Shown: positions 18,031 to 27,820, counted from the stretch's first letter. The stretch: 37,399 bases of DNA from Candidatus Kuenenia stuttgartensis (GCA_945865635.1 CAMBEP010000051.1:1-37399); one strand, 5' to 3'. Notes: a model not told the origin generated them from the sequence alone. Made by a program: numbers and translations.

Positions 18031-20121
18031 ATGACTCGTCGATTTTTCTCTCTATCACTCTCCAGCGGGTTGGCCGCCTTTGCACTTACTGCCATGGGCT
18101 CAATCTACGCAGCTGCGGTTGATCCAGCAATTGTCTCAAAATGGCTTGATTCGGCAGTGCTTGACAAAGACACTGCGATCGACGAAGTTCGGGCTTATGT
18201 CGCTAAGAAGATTCCAAAAATGCCTGTTTTGGCGAAGCCTGAGGATTGGAACAAATTTGCAGCCGATCATCGCAAGAAAATTTTGGATCAAGTCGTTTTT
18301 AAAGGTGATGCCGCAAAGTGGCGCGACGCTAAAGACCTGAAATTTGAGCGAGTCGGAACTGTCTCAACCAATGGAGGCTATCTTCTCACCAAAGTACGAT
18401 TCGAAGCCCTTCCAAACCATTGGATTCCTGGACTTCTGTATGAACCCGCCGAGCTCAAACCTGGCCAGAAAGTTCCGGTCCACCTGGCCGTGAATGGCCA
18501 CGATGCAAAGGGCTACGCTGCCCCATACAAACAAATTCGCTGTATCAATCTTGCCAAGAAAGGCGTGATCAGCTTATCGTTGGAGTGGTACGGGATGGGG
18601 CAGTTACGTACGCCCGACTACCTTCACCCTCTGATTAATACAATCGACCTGACCGGCACCTCAGGAATTGCGACCCATTTTCTTGCTATGAAACGCGGGA
18701 TTGATATCCTGTCCTCGCTCCCCAACGCGGAGCCAACCAAGGTGGCTGTTTCAGGACTTTCGGGAGGTGGATGGCAAACCATTTTCATCTCAAGTCTTGA
18801 CCCACGAGTCACCTTATCTAATCCCGTGGCTGGCTATTCAAGTTTTATCACACGCCTTCAACACGATATGGACTTGGGCGACAGCGAACAGACTCCTACC
18901 GATCTTGGAACCGTCACCGATTATTCCATAATGACAGCCCTGCGGGCACCATCTGCCACTTTGCTGACATTTAATGCCAAAGACAACTGCTGTTTCACGG
19001 CAGATCATGCTTTGCCCCCACTTTTAGCCGCCGCTAAACCCGTATTTGATCTGCTCAAGGCTGGTGATAAAATCGGGACACACGTCAACCAGAATCCTGG
19101 CGACCACAATTTCGGCGAAGATAATCGCAAAGCTTTCTATCGGTTCATGGGCAGCCACTTCTTTGGAAAGTCGGGAGCAGACCTCGAGCAATTCGCAGTT
19201 GAAATTCCTTCCGAAGATCAAGTCCGAAGCGAGACTGAATTAAAACTGAATCTGCCGGCAAATCAGGCCACTTTGATCTCAATCGCATCTGAACTTGCCA
19301 AGAGATTGCCCAAATCTGCCAATTTACCAGCCGAGAAAAATGCCGCAGAGATATGGGTCCTCGAAGGCAGAAAACGCCTCCGTGAAGCTCTCAAGCTACC
19401 CGAATCAGCAGCTCCACTCTACGATACGTTCACCCCTATCGGTGATCGTCAAATCCAGAATGGAATTGTTCGACAAGCTAACCTGGTTCGAGTTGCCGAC
19501 ACTTGGAGCGTCCCTTTTGTCGAGCTATTTCCTGAAAAAAACACACCAAAAATCACGACGTTTTATTTAGCCGATAAAGGTCCTGCCAGCTTTGCCACAC
19601 TAGCCGCCGATCGTCTCGCAGCGGGTGAACGAGTTGTTGTCTGCAATCCCTATTACTTTGGCGAATTGAAACCATCACACCACAACTACCTCTTTTCGCT
19701 CATGCTCAATACCGTAGGTGATCGCCCACTTGGTATAGAAGCCAACCAACTCGCAGCCGCGATCGCCATGGATCGTAGTCGCCTTGGACAGCCTGTCAGG
19801 CTTGTCGCCAATGGTAAGCGAGCTAGTCTCGTCGCCTTATGTGCTGCGGCAATTTCTAGCGAAGGCCAATTGGCGGAGGTCGTTGTAACGGATTCTCTCG
19901 GTAGCCTGAAACAGCTAATCGAACAGAAAGATAGCTATAGCGATGCTCCTGACATGTTCACCTTTGGACTCCTTGAGCAGTTTGATATCAAGCAGATTAC
20001 CGCATTGATTGCTCCTACAAAAGTGACTTTTTCGGTCCCATCTGAAAGAGTCAGGAGAGAAATCGGTGGGATGGGCTCATGGTGGAAACTCTTTGGTGTT
20101 GATCACAATCCCGTTAAGTAA
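18031..20121 (+). CDS. secreted acetylxylan-esterase-like protein with two alpha/beta-hydrolase domains
   Basis: I start at the ATG at 18031 (696 residues), because MTRRFFSLSLSSGLAAFAL, ending near IYAAAV, is a Tat-like signal (TRRFF) with CGGAG upstream; the open frame extends 40 codons more. The first domain (about residues 60-400) is an alpha/beta hydrolase. Its nucleophile elbow is G-L-S244-G-G-G-W, and the Asp and His of the triad are likely in AKDNCCF and NPGDHNFGEDN. This matches planctomycete acetylxylan esterase-like proteins. The C-terminal domain (about 510-690) keeps the fold pattern (ERVVVCNPYYFG, RLVANGKRASLVALCAAAI), but the elbow has G-K-R-A instead of a clear G-x-S-x-G, so it is probably inactive. 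The substrate is unproven. Confidence 0.78.
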   Translation: MTRRFFSLSLSSGLAAFALTAMGSIYAAAVDPAIVSKWLDSAVLDKDTAIDEVRAYVAKKIPKMPVLAKPEDWNKFAADHRKKILDQVVFKGDAAKWRDAKDLKFERVGTVSTNGGYLLTKVRFEALPNHWIPGLLYEPAELKPGQKVPVHLAVNGHDAKGYAAPYKQIRCINLAKKGVISLSLEWYGMGQLRTPDYLHPLINTIDLTGTSGIATHFLAMKRGIDILSSLPNAEPTKVAVSGLSGGGWQTIFISSLDPRVTLSNPVAGYSSFITRLQHDMDLGDSEQTPTDLGTVTDYSIMTALRAPSATLLTFNAKDNCCFTADHALPPLLAAAKPVFDLLKAGDKIGTHVNQNPGDHNFGEDNRKAFYRFMGSHFFGKSGADLEQFAVEIPSEDQVRSETELKLNLPANQATLISIASELAKRLPKSANLPAEKNAAEIWVLEGRKRLREALKLPESAAPLYDTFTPIGDRQIQNGIVRQANLVRVADTWSVPFVELFPEKNTPKITTFYLADKGPASFATLAADRLAAGERVVVCNPYYFGELKPSHHNYLFSLMLNTVGDRPLGIEANQLAAAIAMDRSRLGQPVRLVANGKRASLVALCAAAISSEGQLAEVVVTDSLGSLKQLIEQKDSYSDAPDMFTFGLLEQFDIKQITALIAPTKVTFSVPSERVRREIGGMGSWWKLFGVDHNPVK

Positions 20122-20138
20122 GCTTTGAATCGAAAAAC

Positions 20139-20196
20139 ATAGCCAGATCAACTTGGGTAATAATCAAGTTTGATTTGGCTGTGTTAATCGGTTTTT
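20139..20196 (+). terminator. hairpin after the esterase gene
   Basis: Arms of about 18 bases (20139-20156 and 20165-20183) pair with one bulge and a few wobble positions (core AGCCAGATCAACTTG / CAAGTTTGATTTGGCT). A T run at 20192-20196 follows. It fits a terminator with a slightly displaced T tract. Confidence 0.5.
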
Positions 20197-20211
20197 GAGG
20201 ATCCACCCACT

Positions 20212-20547
20212 ATGAAACATGTGTTATTTGTGTGCAGTCAGAATAAGCTGAGAAGCCCCACCGCAGAACGCTTATTTGCCGGACGCCCTGGCATTGAAGT
20301 CGATTCTGCTGGCTTGAACCCCGAAGCTGTCAATCCAGTCTGTAACGAGCTACTGGAATGGGCAGACATCATCTTTGTCATGGAAAAGTCTCACAAAAAC
20401 AAACTCCTTAAAAAATTCCGAATTCATATTCAGTCTCAGCGCGTCATTTGTCTTGATATTCCAGATGAATATGAATTTATGGAACCTGCACTTATAGAAC
20501 TTCTTGAAACCAAGGTCAATTCTTACTTTTCAAGAATGGGCCTGTAA
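20212..20547 (+). CDS. low-molecular-weight protein tyrosine phosphatase-like protein
   Basis: This 111-residue protein opens with VLFVCSQNKLRSPTAE, which contains the phosphatase P-loop C8-x5-R14-S15. The usual LMW-PTP general-acid D-P-(Y/F) near the end is not seen; IPDEYEF is the nearest acidic segment. It is also short against about 150 residues for the classical family. Proteins of this size with the same P-loop form a known subgroup. A phosphatase or arsenate-reductase-like function is possible, not proven. GAGG lies 11 bases before the ATG. Confidence 0.7.
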   Translation: MKHVLFVCSQNKLRSPTAERLFAGRPGIEVDSAGLNPEAVNPVCNELLEWADIIFVMEKSHKNKLLKKFRIHIQSQRVICLDIPDEYEFMEPALIELLETKVNSYFSRMGL

Positions 20548-20579
20548 AGCGATTCTTTATGACAGTTCTGAAACTCAAT

Positions 20580-20951
20580 TCACTGATCAAAAAGTATTGT
20601 TCCAAAAGATTTTTTGAGAGCCATAGGCAGCCCAATGATATAGGATAGTCCCCATAAGATATCGGTCAAACCAATAAAGATCGCATTATTACCTATAACC
20701 TTCTGGCCGATTGTCAGCAGAATCGCCGCCGCTGAGAATCTTAAGAAGGCTTCCCATAAAACAAATGACGCATTTTTCTGAAGGTTGCGGGAAGCGATGA
20801 CCAAGACAGATGCTGTAAAAAGCAAGAATGCGCCTATCATGAGATTAAAATAGTTCTCAGCGATTGTGTGATCAGCCAACAATTCCTGGAAAATCAAACC
20901 GAGTCCGAGAAGCAAATTCCAAATACCTGAAATAAGCACAATCGATTTCAT
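20580..20951 (-). CDS. small four-TM membrane protein, unknown
   Basis: This 123-residue protein has four hydrophobic segments: IVLISGIWNLLLGLGLIFQ, NLMIGAFLLFTASVLVIAS, FSAAAILLTIGQKVIG and AIFIGLTDILWGLSYIIGL. It is convergent with the phosphatase-like gene across about 30 bases. There is a GAGA before the ATG. I do not recognise the family. Confidence 0.6.
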   Translation of the reverse strand: MKSIVLISGIWNLLLGLGLIFQELLADHTIAENYFNLMIGAFLLFTASVLVIASRNLQKNASFVLWEAFLRFSAAAILLTIGQKVIGNNAIFIGLTDILWGLSYIIGLPMALKKSFGTILFDQ

Positions 20952-21111
20952 AGATTCGTCTCAAAAAGCCTTTGAATGATAGTTGCGATGTGATGCGAAG
21001 TTAACCAGTTCGAACTTGGGAAAGCCATAGCTGGACTGGCATTTTTTGAAGCTTGAATTGATTTGCTAATTTCCAAGCCGAACGAATCGCCCCAGAAATT
21101 GCTCCTGTCAG

Positions 21112-21924
21112 TCAGTTGTCGAGCGGCAAAGGTTTTGCCATAAAATCAGACTGCCAGAGATTGATGGCATTAGAATCCGGGTTTTCTTCAGAACCAAGCA
21201 GTCGTCCTCTAAATCGTGATCGCAGAATGACCCCACGCTCCATCGGATACCCAAGTGTCCAAGTTTGCTGCGTGATACCCGATAGACTTCTATAACGCCT
21301 GCTAATATCAATCGGATGTGCAGTCTCTGAAAATCTTAAATCAGCTCTCTTGCTCATCATCAAGCTCGGTGGCCAAACTTTTCGCCCGTCCTCTCCTGAG
21401 ACCACCCCATCCAACTCAAATCCCGTCTGATTTGCAAACCATAGAGATTGTCGACCATCTTTCGACCTAATTTCCGCAGATTCATCGCGCATGGATACCA
21501 GCCAGCTTTGATGCTTCTCGGGCTTCGTCCATGCCGATGAAACCACACCGAGCTCGACACCATGCAATTTACCCACAGATCTAGTAGACACTTGCAATTC
21601 CAGGTCGAACTGGTCTGAACCACTGGGCAACCAAGCATAACGAACAGTCGTATCGTGCCATCCTGACGGCACAAAACTTAACTCCACACGATCTCGAACA
21701 ACCTCAATCTGCGAAATATTGGACTGATCGAGATTTCCCGGCTCGCCTTGGCCCCGTGCCGTAATTCCCAAAGCTCCCAGATATGGCCCTGAATATGTCT
21801 CTTCGCCTGCCAATTTGACATAAAGTCCTGGCATAACATTGGTCCATTTCAAGACCCAATGGCTTGATGCAGAGTTGCCGGAAATCCATTCGAGGCCTTC
21901 GGAAGTTTCTCGCCAGCAGCTCAT
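21112..21924 (-). CDS. predicted beta-rich protein, unknown function
   Basis: This 270-residue protein has AAGG upstream of its ATG. It has no signal peptide or membrane helix. Sequence alternation (IEVVRDRVELSFVPSGWHDT, DQFDLELQVSTRSVGKLHGV, GVILRSRFRGRLL) points to a beta-sandwich, as in carbohydrate-binding or galactose-mutarotase-like folds, and Trp residues are frequent. This is inference only; no catalytic motif can be named. It is divergent from the TetR gene across 225 bases. Confidence 0.6.
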   Translation of the reverse strand: MSCWRETSEGLEWISGNSASSHWVLKWTNVMPGLYVKLAGEETYSGPYLGALGITARGQGEPGNLDQSNISQIEVVRDRVELSFVPSGWHDTTVRYAWLPSGSDQFDLELQVSTRSVGKLHGVELGVVSSAWTKPEKHQSWLVSMRDESAEIRSKDGRQSLWFANQTGFELDGVVSGEDGRKVWPPSLMMSKRADLRFSETAHPIDISRRYRSLSGITQQTWTLGYPMERGVILRSRFRGRLLGSEENPDSNAINLWQSDFMAKPLPLDN

Positions 21925-22084
21925 TTCTCAGTACCTTTTGATTCCAGAAAGCTTTGCAACAGAATCCATTCCAACTGCATTCGTTCTGCGAAGTGACCAC
22001 TCTTACAATTTACCATAATATGCCCATGAAATCGTTAGAGTCTTTATCATCTAGAACATTTTCCCATTTCAATCGCTCTGATAC

Positions 22085-22113
22085 TTGACGAATCCTGTTA
22101 ATATGCATAGAGT
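22085..22113 (+). promoter_or_regulatory. predicted sigma-70 promoter of the tetR-RND unit
   Basis: A -35 like TTGACG at 22085-22090, a 17-base spacer and TAGAGT at 22108-22113 fit sigma-70 spacing. The operator-like dyad begins three bases after the -10 and would cover the start site. Confidence 0.45.
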
Positions 22114-22116
22114 TTA

Positions 22117-22138
22117 TACTTATACCAACCGGTAAGTA
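22117..22138. promoter_or_regulatory. operator-like dyad before the TetR gene
   Basis: The outer arms TACTTA and TAAGTA pair perfectly around a centre that contains ACCAACCGGT. Short symmetric elements of this kind are common binding sites for TetR-family repressors. It lies 12 bases before the TTG start and just after the predicted promoter, so autorepression is likely. This is inference from layout. Confidence 0.5.
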
Positions 22139-22149
22139 GACAACCTCGT

Positions 22150-22830
22150 TTGAGACAAGTTGACTTGACTGCGAATCACTCCGAACAAGCTTTGATTGCC
22201 GATCCCAGCAAGCCACCTGAAGGTTCGTTCACAGCGGCCCAACACCTTGGTCAAACAGCTCTTAAGCTCTTTGCCAGAAAGGGCTATACAGCCACTTCGG
22301 TAAACGAAATTGTCGAAGCTGCAGGCGTCACAAAGCCAATGCTCTACTACTATTTTGGTAGCAAAGAGCAACTTGCCCGCAAGCTCGTTGTGGAACCCCT
22401 TGAGAAGCTCACAACTCGCCTGAAATCTTTTGAATTTTCAGAAGGCGATCCTACGGATCGAGAAATCGACTGGCTCTCTGCCCAGCTTGAATTTTGCAAG
22501 GAGGATCCTGATCGGGCACGATTCGTTTTCGCACTCTATTTCGGTCCACTGGGGGCTGAACTTGCTGATGCGGTCGCTGAATACGGTCAGCGGGCCAAGC
22601 AAATCATCATGAACATTGCTAAAAACCGATCAGAATTTGCCCAGTCAACTGAGACTTGGCTGAACGACTATGTCCGTGCAATCCACGGCCAAATGGTTTC
22701 AACAGCGATTGAAATCCTATATACGGACCCAAACTCCCCGCTCTGGCAAGTCTCTGCACACGATCTTGCCATTCGACTCATCACGGATATTGATCACGGA
22801 TACCTGAACTCCGTTCGAGGATCAGGCTGA
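22150..22830 (+). CDS. TetR family regulator of the RND efflux unit
   Basis: The HTH domain reads TALKLFARKGYTATSVNEIV then EAAGVTKPMLYYYFGSKEQL, the standard TetR/AcrR layout (about residues 35-85). The C-terminal ligand domain is helical, about 135 residues. The start is uncertain: no ATG precedes the HTH, TTG codons at 22150 and 22165 are candidates, and both lack a good SD. The neighbouring adaptor and pump genes make it the likely local repressor. The ligand is unknown. Confidence 0.85.
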   Translation: MRQVDLTANHSEQALIADPSKPPEGSFTAAQHLGQTALKLFARKGYTATSVNEIVEAAGVTKPMLYYYFGSKEQLARKLVVEPLEKLTTRLKSFEFSEGDPTDREIDWLSAQLEFCKEDPDRARFVFALYFGPLGAELADAVAEYGQRAKQIIMNIAKNRSEFAQSTETWLNDYVRAIHGQMVSTAIEILYTDPNSPLWQVSAHDLAIRLITDIDHGYLNSVRGSG

Positions 22831-22907
22831 AACGAACTGAAATGAATTGATTGCATTTCAGATATCCAATATTGCACTCATCTGTACTTGACTATGGAGA
22901 TACAACC

Positions 22908-24272
22908 ATGCTGTGCCTCATGCCTAAACGATCGATGCTCTTGATCTTGTTTTGCCCAATAGCCCTCTTTCAACTCAGCGGTTGCGTAAAACCCAAAGAG
23001 AATATTGTGGCAGACTCCGGTCCCAAGGTCATCCCTATTAGCGTCAAGCCATTGGAGCACAAGGCCATTGAGCGGAAGATTGACGTTGTTGGGAGTCTCA
23101 AAGGCTGGGAAGAGTTTCAAATCGGAGCCAAAAAAGGTGGTCGTGTTCTTAAGGTTCACCATGATGTCGGCGATCGTATCAAGCCCGGCGAATTGGTGGT
23201 TGAAATTGATCCAGTCGATACACGTTTGGCAGTTGTTCAGGCTGAGCGAAATATGCAGGCAGAACTTGCCCAGCTAGGCTTGAAGCAGTTGCCAGCAAAT
23301 CCTGCTTCATTTAATGTTGATTCCGTACCTTCTGTACTAAAGGCCAAGGTCGAGCTCGAACGCGCGATGCAAAACCTCACACGCCAACGCGCAATTAGCC
23401 AACGTAATGCTGGATCTTTACAAGAATTACAAAACTCAGAAAGCGATTACAAAGCAGCAGAGGCAAGCCTTGAAGCTGCTCGCGTTATGTCTTCAGCCAT
23501 TTTGGCAGGTGCCCGAGTTGCATCGGCCGCTTTGGATGTCGCACAACAGAATCTCAAGGATTTAATGATCTTGGCTACTCAGCCCAGAACTTTGCCGCCC
23601 AATGGGCTTGCATTTCAATATGCCATTTCCCAACGAATGGTCTCCGAAGGCCAATACATACGTGATGGAGAGCCTGTTGCAGAACTTGTCATTGAAGACA
23701 CCTTGAGGTATGTCGCCAAAGTGCCTGAGCGGTATTCCAACCAAGTCAGACTTGGTCAGGAATTGACTTTACGTGTTGCCGCATTTGAAAACAAGGTCTT
23801 TTCTGGCCAGATCAGCCGTGTCAATCCTACGGTTGATCCCGTTTCGAGAACTTTTCAGGTGGAAGCTACCATTCCAAATCCGAAGATTGAACTTCGACCA
23901 GGCGGTTTCGCGAAAGCAGATATCCTTGTCGATCGAAAAGGATCCGGAGTGGTCGTACCGATTGAAGCGGTGGTACGTACTGTGGGTGTAACCAAGATTT
24001 TTATGGTGGTTGACGATTTGAAATCACCATCCAAAAAAGCAGCCAGAGAAATCCAGGTTTTAGCCGGAACTGAAGGTGCGGGATGGATGGAAATCATCGG
24101 AAATTTACCATCATCAGGAGAGGTAGTGACGAGCGGCCAAAGCCAGTTGGCCGATGGAACTCCAGTGCGTATTAAATCGGAAAACGAGTCTGGAGATAGT
24201 CCAAAAGCCAAGACAGGGGATGATTCAGGAATCAAACCCGAAGCACCTGAGCCGCAATCCAAGCCCAAATAA
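22908..24272 (+). CDS. RND efflux periplasmic adaptor lipoprotein
   Basis: The ATG at 22908 has GGAGAT upstream and gives 454 residues. The lipobox L23-S24-G25-C26 (FQLSGC) makes it a lipoprotein. It shows the barrel-sandwich hybrid (GRVLKVHHDVGDRIKPGELV), a long coiled-coil-like helical hairpin (about residues 95-215, with QAERNMQAELAQLGLKQLPA), then a beta-barrel and the membrane-proximal domain (VVVPIEAVVRTVGVTKIFMV). The tail is rich in Lys, Ser and Pro. It couples the inner-membrane pump to an outer-membrane channel. No channel gene is adjacent; it may lie elsewhere. Confidence 0.9.
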   Translation: MLCLMPKRSMLLILFCPIALFQLSGCVKPKENIVADSGPKVIPISVKPLEHKAIERKIDVVGSLKGWEEFQIGAKKGGRVLKVHHDVGDRIKPGELVVEIDPVDTRLAVVQAERNMQAELAQLGLKQLPANPASFNVDSVPSVLKAKVELERAMQNLTRQRAISQRNAGSLQELQNSESDYKAAEASLEAARVMSSAILAGARVASAALDVAQQNLKDLMILATQPRTLPPNGLAFQYAISQRMVSEGQYIRDGEPVAELVIEDTLRYVAKVPERYSNQVRLGQELTLRVAAFENKVFSGQISRVNPTVDPVSRTFQVEATIPNPKIELRPGGFAKADILVDRKGSGVVVPIEAVVRTVGVTKIFMVVDDLKSPSKKAAREIQVLAGTEGAGWMEIIGNLPSSGEVVTSGQSQLADGTPVRIKSENESGDSPKAKTGDDSGIKPEAPEPQSKPK

Positions 24273-24397
24273 TTGTGATCATCCAGAGTTTTACACTTTG
24301 TGAGTTGCTCAGGCAGTTCCAAGTGTAGATGGGGCCATGAAGGCTTAACGCAAACTCGTTATCTGACAGCCAATTCAATCAGAGTGGAGATTGTATC

Positions 24398-27300
24398 TTG
24401 AATATCTCGGAGATTTGCATTCGCCGCCCAGTCTTTACATGGGTTCTAATGCTATTGCCAGTGGTTTTGGGTATTTTCTCCTACTTTAGTCTTGGTGTGG
24501 ATCAATTCCCTAATGTGGATTTTCCAGTCTGCACGGTGACTACGGTTTTACCGGGTGCAAGTGTTGAGGAAATTGAATCCACTGTTTCCAAGCCGCTTGA
24601 AGATATCGTTAATACGGTTTCAGGAATTCAAGAACTCCGCTCCGTCAGTTCCGAAGGCGTTTCGGTGTTGAGCGTACAATTTGTGCTCTCGAAAGATGGC
24701 GACGTGGGCATGCAGGAAGTGCGCGATAAAGTCAGCACTATCCTACAAACCTTGCCGACAGAAACTGAAACGCCAATGATCGACAAATTTGAAACCGGAA
24801 GCATACCTGTTCTTACGATTGTAGTTTCAGGACGTCGTGATTTTCGCGAAGTCACTGAAATAGCTCGCCGCCAATTGAAAGAACGATTAGAAACAATTGA
24901 TGGGGTAGGTAATATTTCACTCTCAGGTGGTCGGACCCGCGCGATTAATATTATCGTGGATATTGATCGGCTTGCAGGGTTTGGGCTTTCGATTGAGGAT
25001 GTTCGATCTTCACTGACCAGGCAAAACCTTGAAGTTCCTGGTGGACGTATTGATCAAGGTCCCCGTGAAGTTGTTTTACGAACGCTTGGCCGACTTAATA
25101 CAGCCGACGAATTTGCAAACCTGATCATTGCCAATAAAGATGGATACCCCATCCGAATCAAGGATATCGGCAAAGCCATTGATTCCTTTGAGGAACCACG
25201 ATCCATCACACGTCTTGATGGGCAGAATGCCGTAAGCCTTGTGGTGCAAAAACAATCTGGCACAAATACAGTCAAGGTGGTCGAAAAATTAAGAAGCCGT
25301 CTCGATCAGGTTCTACCGACACTTCCTGAAGATATCAAGGTCGAAATTATTCGCGACCAATCTCGTTTCATTGTTAAATCCATCGAAGAAGTCAAGTTCC
25401 ACCTCTGCCTCGCCGTCGTTTTGGTTTCCATAACGATTTTATTATTTATTCGTGATTGGCGCACGACCATCATCGCAACTCTCGCCATCCCAACTTCCAT
25501 CGTCCCAACCTTCCTGTTTATGGCACTGATGGGTTATACCATCGATAATATCACCATGCTAGGCCTGATTCTAGCCATTGGAATTGTGATTGATGACGCA
25601 GTGGTGGTGCATGAAAACATCTTCCGACATATGGAGGAAGATGGTATGGACGGCTGGGCTGCAAGTATTTTGGGCACAAAAGAGATTGCATTGGCTGTGC
25701 TGGCGACCAGTCTATCGTTGATAGTAATTTTCGTACCGATTGCATTTATGGGTGGAATTGTGGGCCGTTTTTTCTCGAGTTTTGGACTGACTGTTGCATT
25801 TGCAATCGCTATGAGTCTATTTGTCAGCTTCACCCTTACTCCTATGCTTTGTAGTCGGTTTCTTAAAATTGAAAAACATGGCCATTCTTCCAGCAAGTCT
25901 GGATTTGTCTGGCGAACGGTTGAAAATAGCTATACCAGTATTTTGGGCTGGTCGCTCAGACATAAATGGGTTATAATTTTAGTAACTTTGAGCGTGATCG
26001 GTTCGACTCCTACAATTGGCAAGAAAATGGGCTTTGCTCTGATCCCACGAGACGATCAAAGTGAATTTGAAATATCCATTACTACCCCAGAAGATTATTC
26101 ACTGGAGCGTACAAATGGACTCGTCCTTGAGATTGAATCTAAAATTAAAAAACTTCCGGAAACTCGAAATCTGTTCGCCACTGTTGGCCTGACAAATACA
26201 GCAAGGGCTGTAAAAGGCCAAGGAGATGTAACCCGCGCTTCAATTTACGTGCGCATGACTAATCTAGAAGAACGAACAAGCGGCATAACTCAGTTTCAAG
26301 TGCAATCGATGGCTCGTGATATCCTGTTCGATTATCCTGATCTGAGAACCAGTGTGAACGATGTTTCTTCGTTCCAAGGTGGACGTCGGGCTCAGACATT
26401 TCAAATCAACATTGGCGGACCTGATATTTCCAAACTGGAAGAATATTCCAATGCTCTTTTGAAAACATTCAAAGCACAAGGCGGCATGACCGACCTGGAT
26501 AGCACCTTGGCACTTCGCAAACCTGAGTTCCAGGTAACTATTGACCGCGAAGCAGCCAGCGACCTGAACATCCCTGTGTCTACAGTTGCCGACACCTTAA
26601 GGGTTTTAGTTGGTGGCCTGCCAGTAACAAATTTCAAGGATGGTACGGAACAATACGATGTCTGGCTGCGTGCCGACCGTGGTGATCGCCAGACTCAGGA
26701 AGATCTCTATAAAATGAGCCTTCCTTCGCCTAAAGCTGGACTTGTAAAATTGTCGAGTTTGGCCAGGCTCGACCAGAAAACTGGTCCGACTGAAATTGAA
26801 CGGCTTGACCGCCAAAGAATTGTGACTGTCTTAGCCAACCCCGATACCATTTCTCTGGGTGAAGCAACCACAAGAGCCGAAAATGCTTTGAATGCCATGA
26901 ATTTGCCGCCAGCCTATGGCCTGAAATTGACGGGACAGGCCGATACCCTGAAGGAAACGCTTTACTATTTCATCCGGGCTCTGGTCATTTCGATTGTATT
27001 CATGTACCTGATACTTGCGGCCCAGTTTGAGAGCTGGACATGGCCGATTTCGATTCTTATGGCACTGCCCGTCACAATACCGTTTGGTTTACTCTCCATG
27101 GTCCTTTGGCAGACTCCTATGGATATCTACGGTCTTTTTGGGCTTTTCATGCTGATCGGGATTGTCAAGAAAAACGGCATTTTACAGGTTGACTCCGCCA
27201 ATCAATTACGTGCAACAGGAATGGGACGACGCGAAGCTGTGTTGCAGGCAAACAGAACCCGCTTGCGTCCAATCCTCATGACCACACTTATGCTTGTCGC

Positions 27301-27598
27301 CGCCATGATTCCCATTGCATTTGGCAGAGGCCCCGGTGCAGGCAGTCGGGCCAGCATGGCCAAAGTCATTATTGGTGGGCAAATGCTATCGCTGGTTCTT
27401 GCACTACTGGTCACTCCCGTTTTCTACGAAATCCTTGACAACTTGACGTCTTGGCTAAAACGGACTGGATTCCGGCTCTCGGTTCACAACCCGAACATCG
27501 ACGACAAAGGGAATTACCATAGCCCAGCCGCCCCAACCTCTAAAGGATCTTTCCAAACAAGTGTTGATCCCAAATCAAACCCCGACCTAGTTACCTGA
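24398..27598 (+). CDS. RND efflux pump, HAE1/AcrB-like permease
   Basis: This starts with TTG at 24398, with GGAG upstream; it has 1066 residues, the usual size. MNISEICIRRPVFTWVLMLL opens the first helix, and the large periplasmic loops have the PN/PC/DN pattern. The proton-relay pair is D399-D400 in GIVIDDAVVVHENIFRHM, the counterpart of AcrB D407/D408. It ends in a Ser/Pro-rich cytoplasmic tail. It would export hydrophobic or amphiphilic compounds with the adaptor upstream. The substrate cannot be read from sequence. The 125-base gap before it holds no recognised feature. Confidence 0.95.
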   Translation: MNISEICIRRPVFTWVLMLLPVVLGIFSYFSLGVDQFPNVDFPVCTVTTVLPGASVEEIESTVSKPLEDIVNTVSGIQELRSVSSEGVSVLSVQFVLSKDGDVGMQEVRDKVSTILQTLPTETETPMIDKFETGSIPVLTIVVSGRRDFREVTEIARRQLKERLETIDGVGNISLSGGRTRAINIIVDIDRLAGFGLSIEDVRSSLTRQNLEVPGGRIDQGPREVVLRTLGRLNTADEFANLIIANKDGYPIRIKDIGKAIDSFEEPRSITRLDGQNAVSLVVQKQSGTNTVKVVEKLRSRLDQVLPTLPEDIKVEIIRDQSRFIVKSIEEVKFHLCLAVVLVSITILLFIRDWRTTIIATLAIPTSIVPTFLFMALMGYTIDNITMLGLILAIGIVIDDAVVVHENIFRHMEEDGMDGWAASILGTKEIALAVLATSLSLIVIFVPIAFMGGIVGRFFSSFGLTVAFAIAMSLFVSFTLTPMLCSRFLKIEKHGHSSSKSGFVWRTVENSYTSILGWSLRHKWVIILVTLSVIGSTPTIGKKMGFALIPRDDQSEFEISITTPEDYSLERTNGLVLEIESKIKKLPETRNLFATVGLTNTARAVKGQGDVTRASIYVRMTNLEERTSGITQFQVQSMARDILFDYPDLRTSVNDVSSFQGGRRAQTFQINIGGPDISKLEEYSNALLKTFKAQGGMTDLDSTLALRKPEFQVTIDREAASDLNIPVSTVADTLRVLVGGLPVTNFKDGTEQYDVWLRADRGDRQTQEDLYKMSLPSPKAGLVKLSSLARLDQKTGPTEIERLDRQRIVTVLANPDTISLGEATTRAENALNAMNLPPAYGLKLTGQADTLKETLYYFIRALVISIVFMYLILAAQFESWTWPISILMALPVTIPFGLLSMVLWQTPMDIYGLFGLFMLIGIVKKNGILQVDSANQLRATGMGRREAVLQANRTRLRPILMTTLMLVAAMIPIAFGRGPGAGSRASMAKVIIGGQMLSLVLALLVTPVFYEILDNLTSWLKRTGFRLSVHNPNIDDKGNYHSPAAPTSKGSFQTSVDPKSNPDLVT

Positions 27599-27820
27599 AT
27601 GTTCGTAGGAGTGGGTAAGCCGGAAAACCTCGCTGTAAATCTTGCGACTTTCGTTCTGATTCTGGGATTCGTCGGGGTTATGCGACTTGGACAACCATGA
27701 AAGTCGATCTTTTCCTTACAAGTTCAAATCTTTCACTTCGACGAACCCATTTGACATGATAAGATAGAATATCGGTCTCTGCGATCCATCTGGTCTTTGA
27801 ATTTAGGCTGGGGCTTCCTC

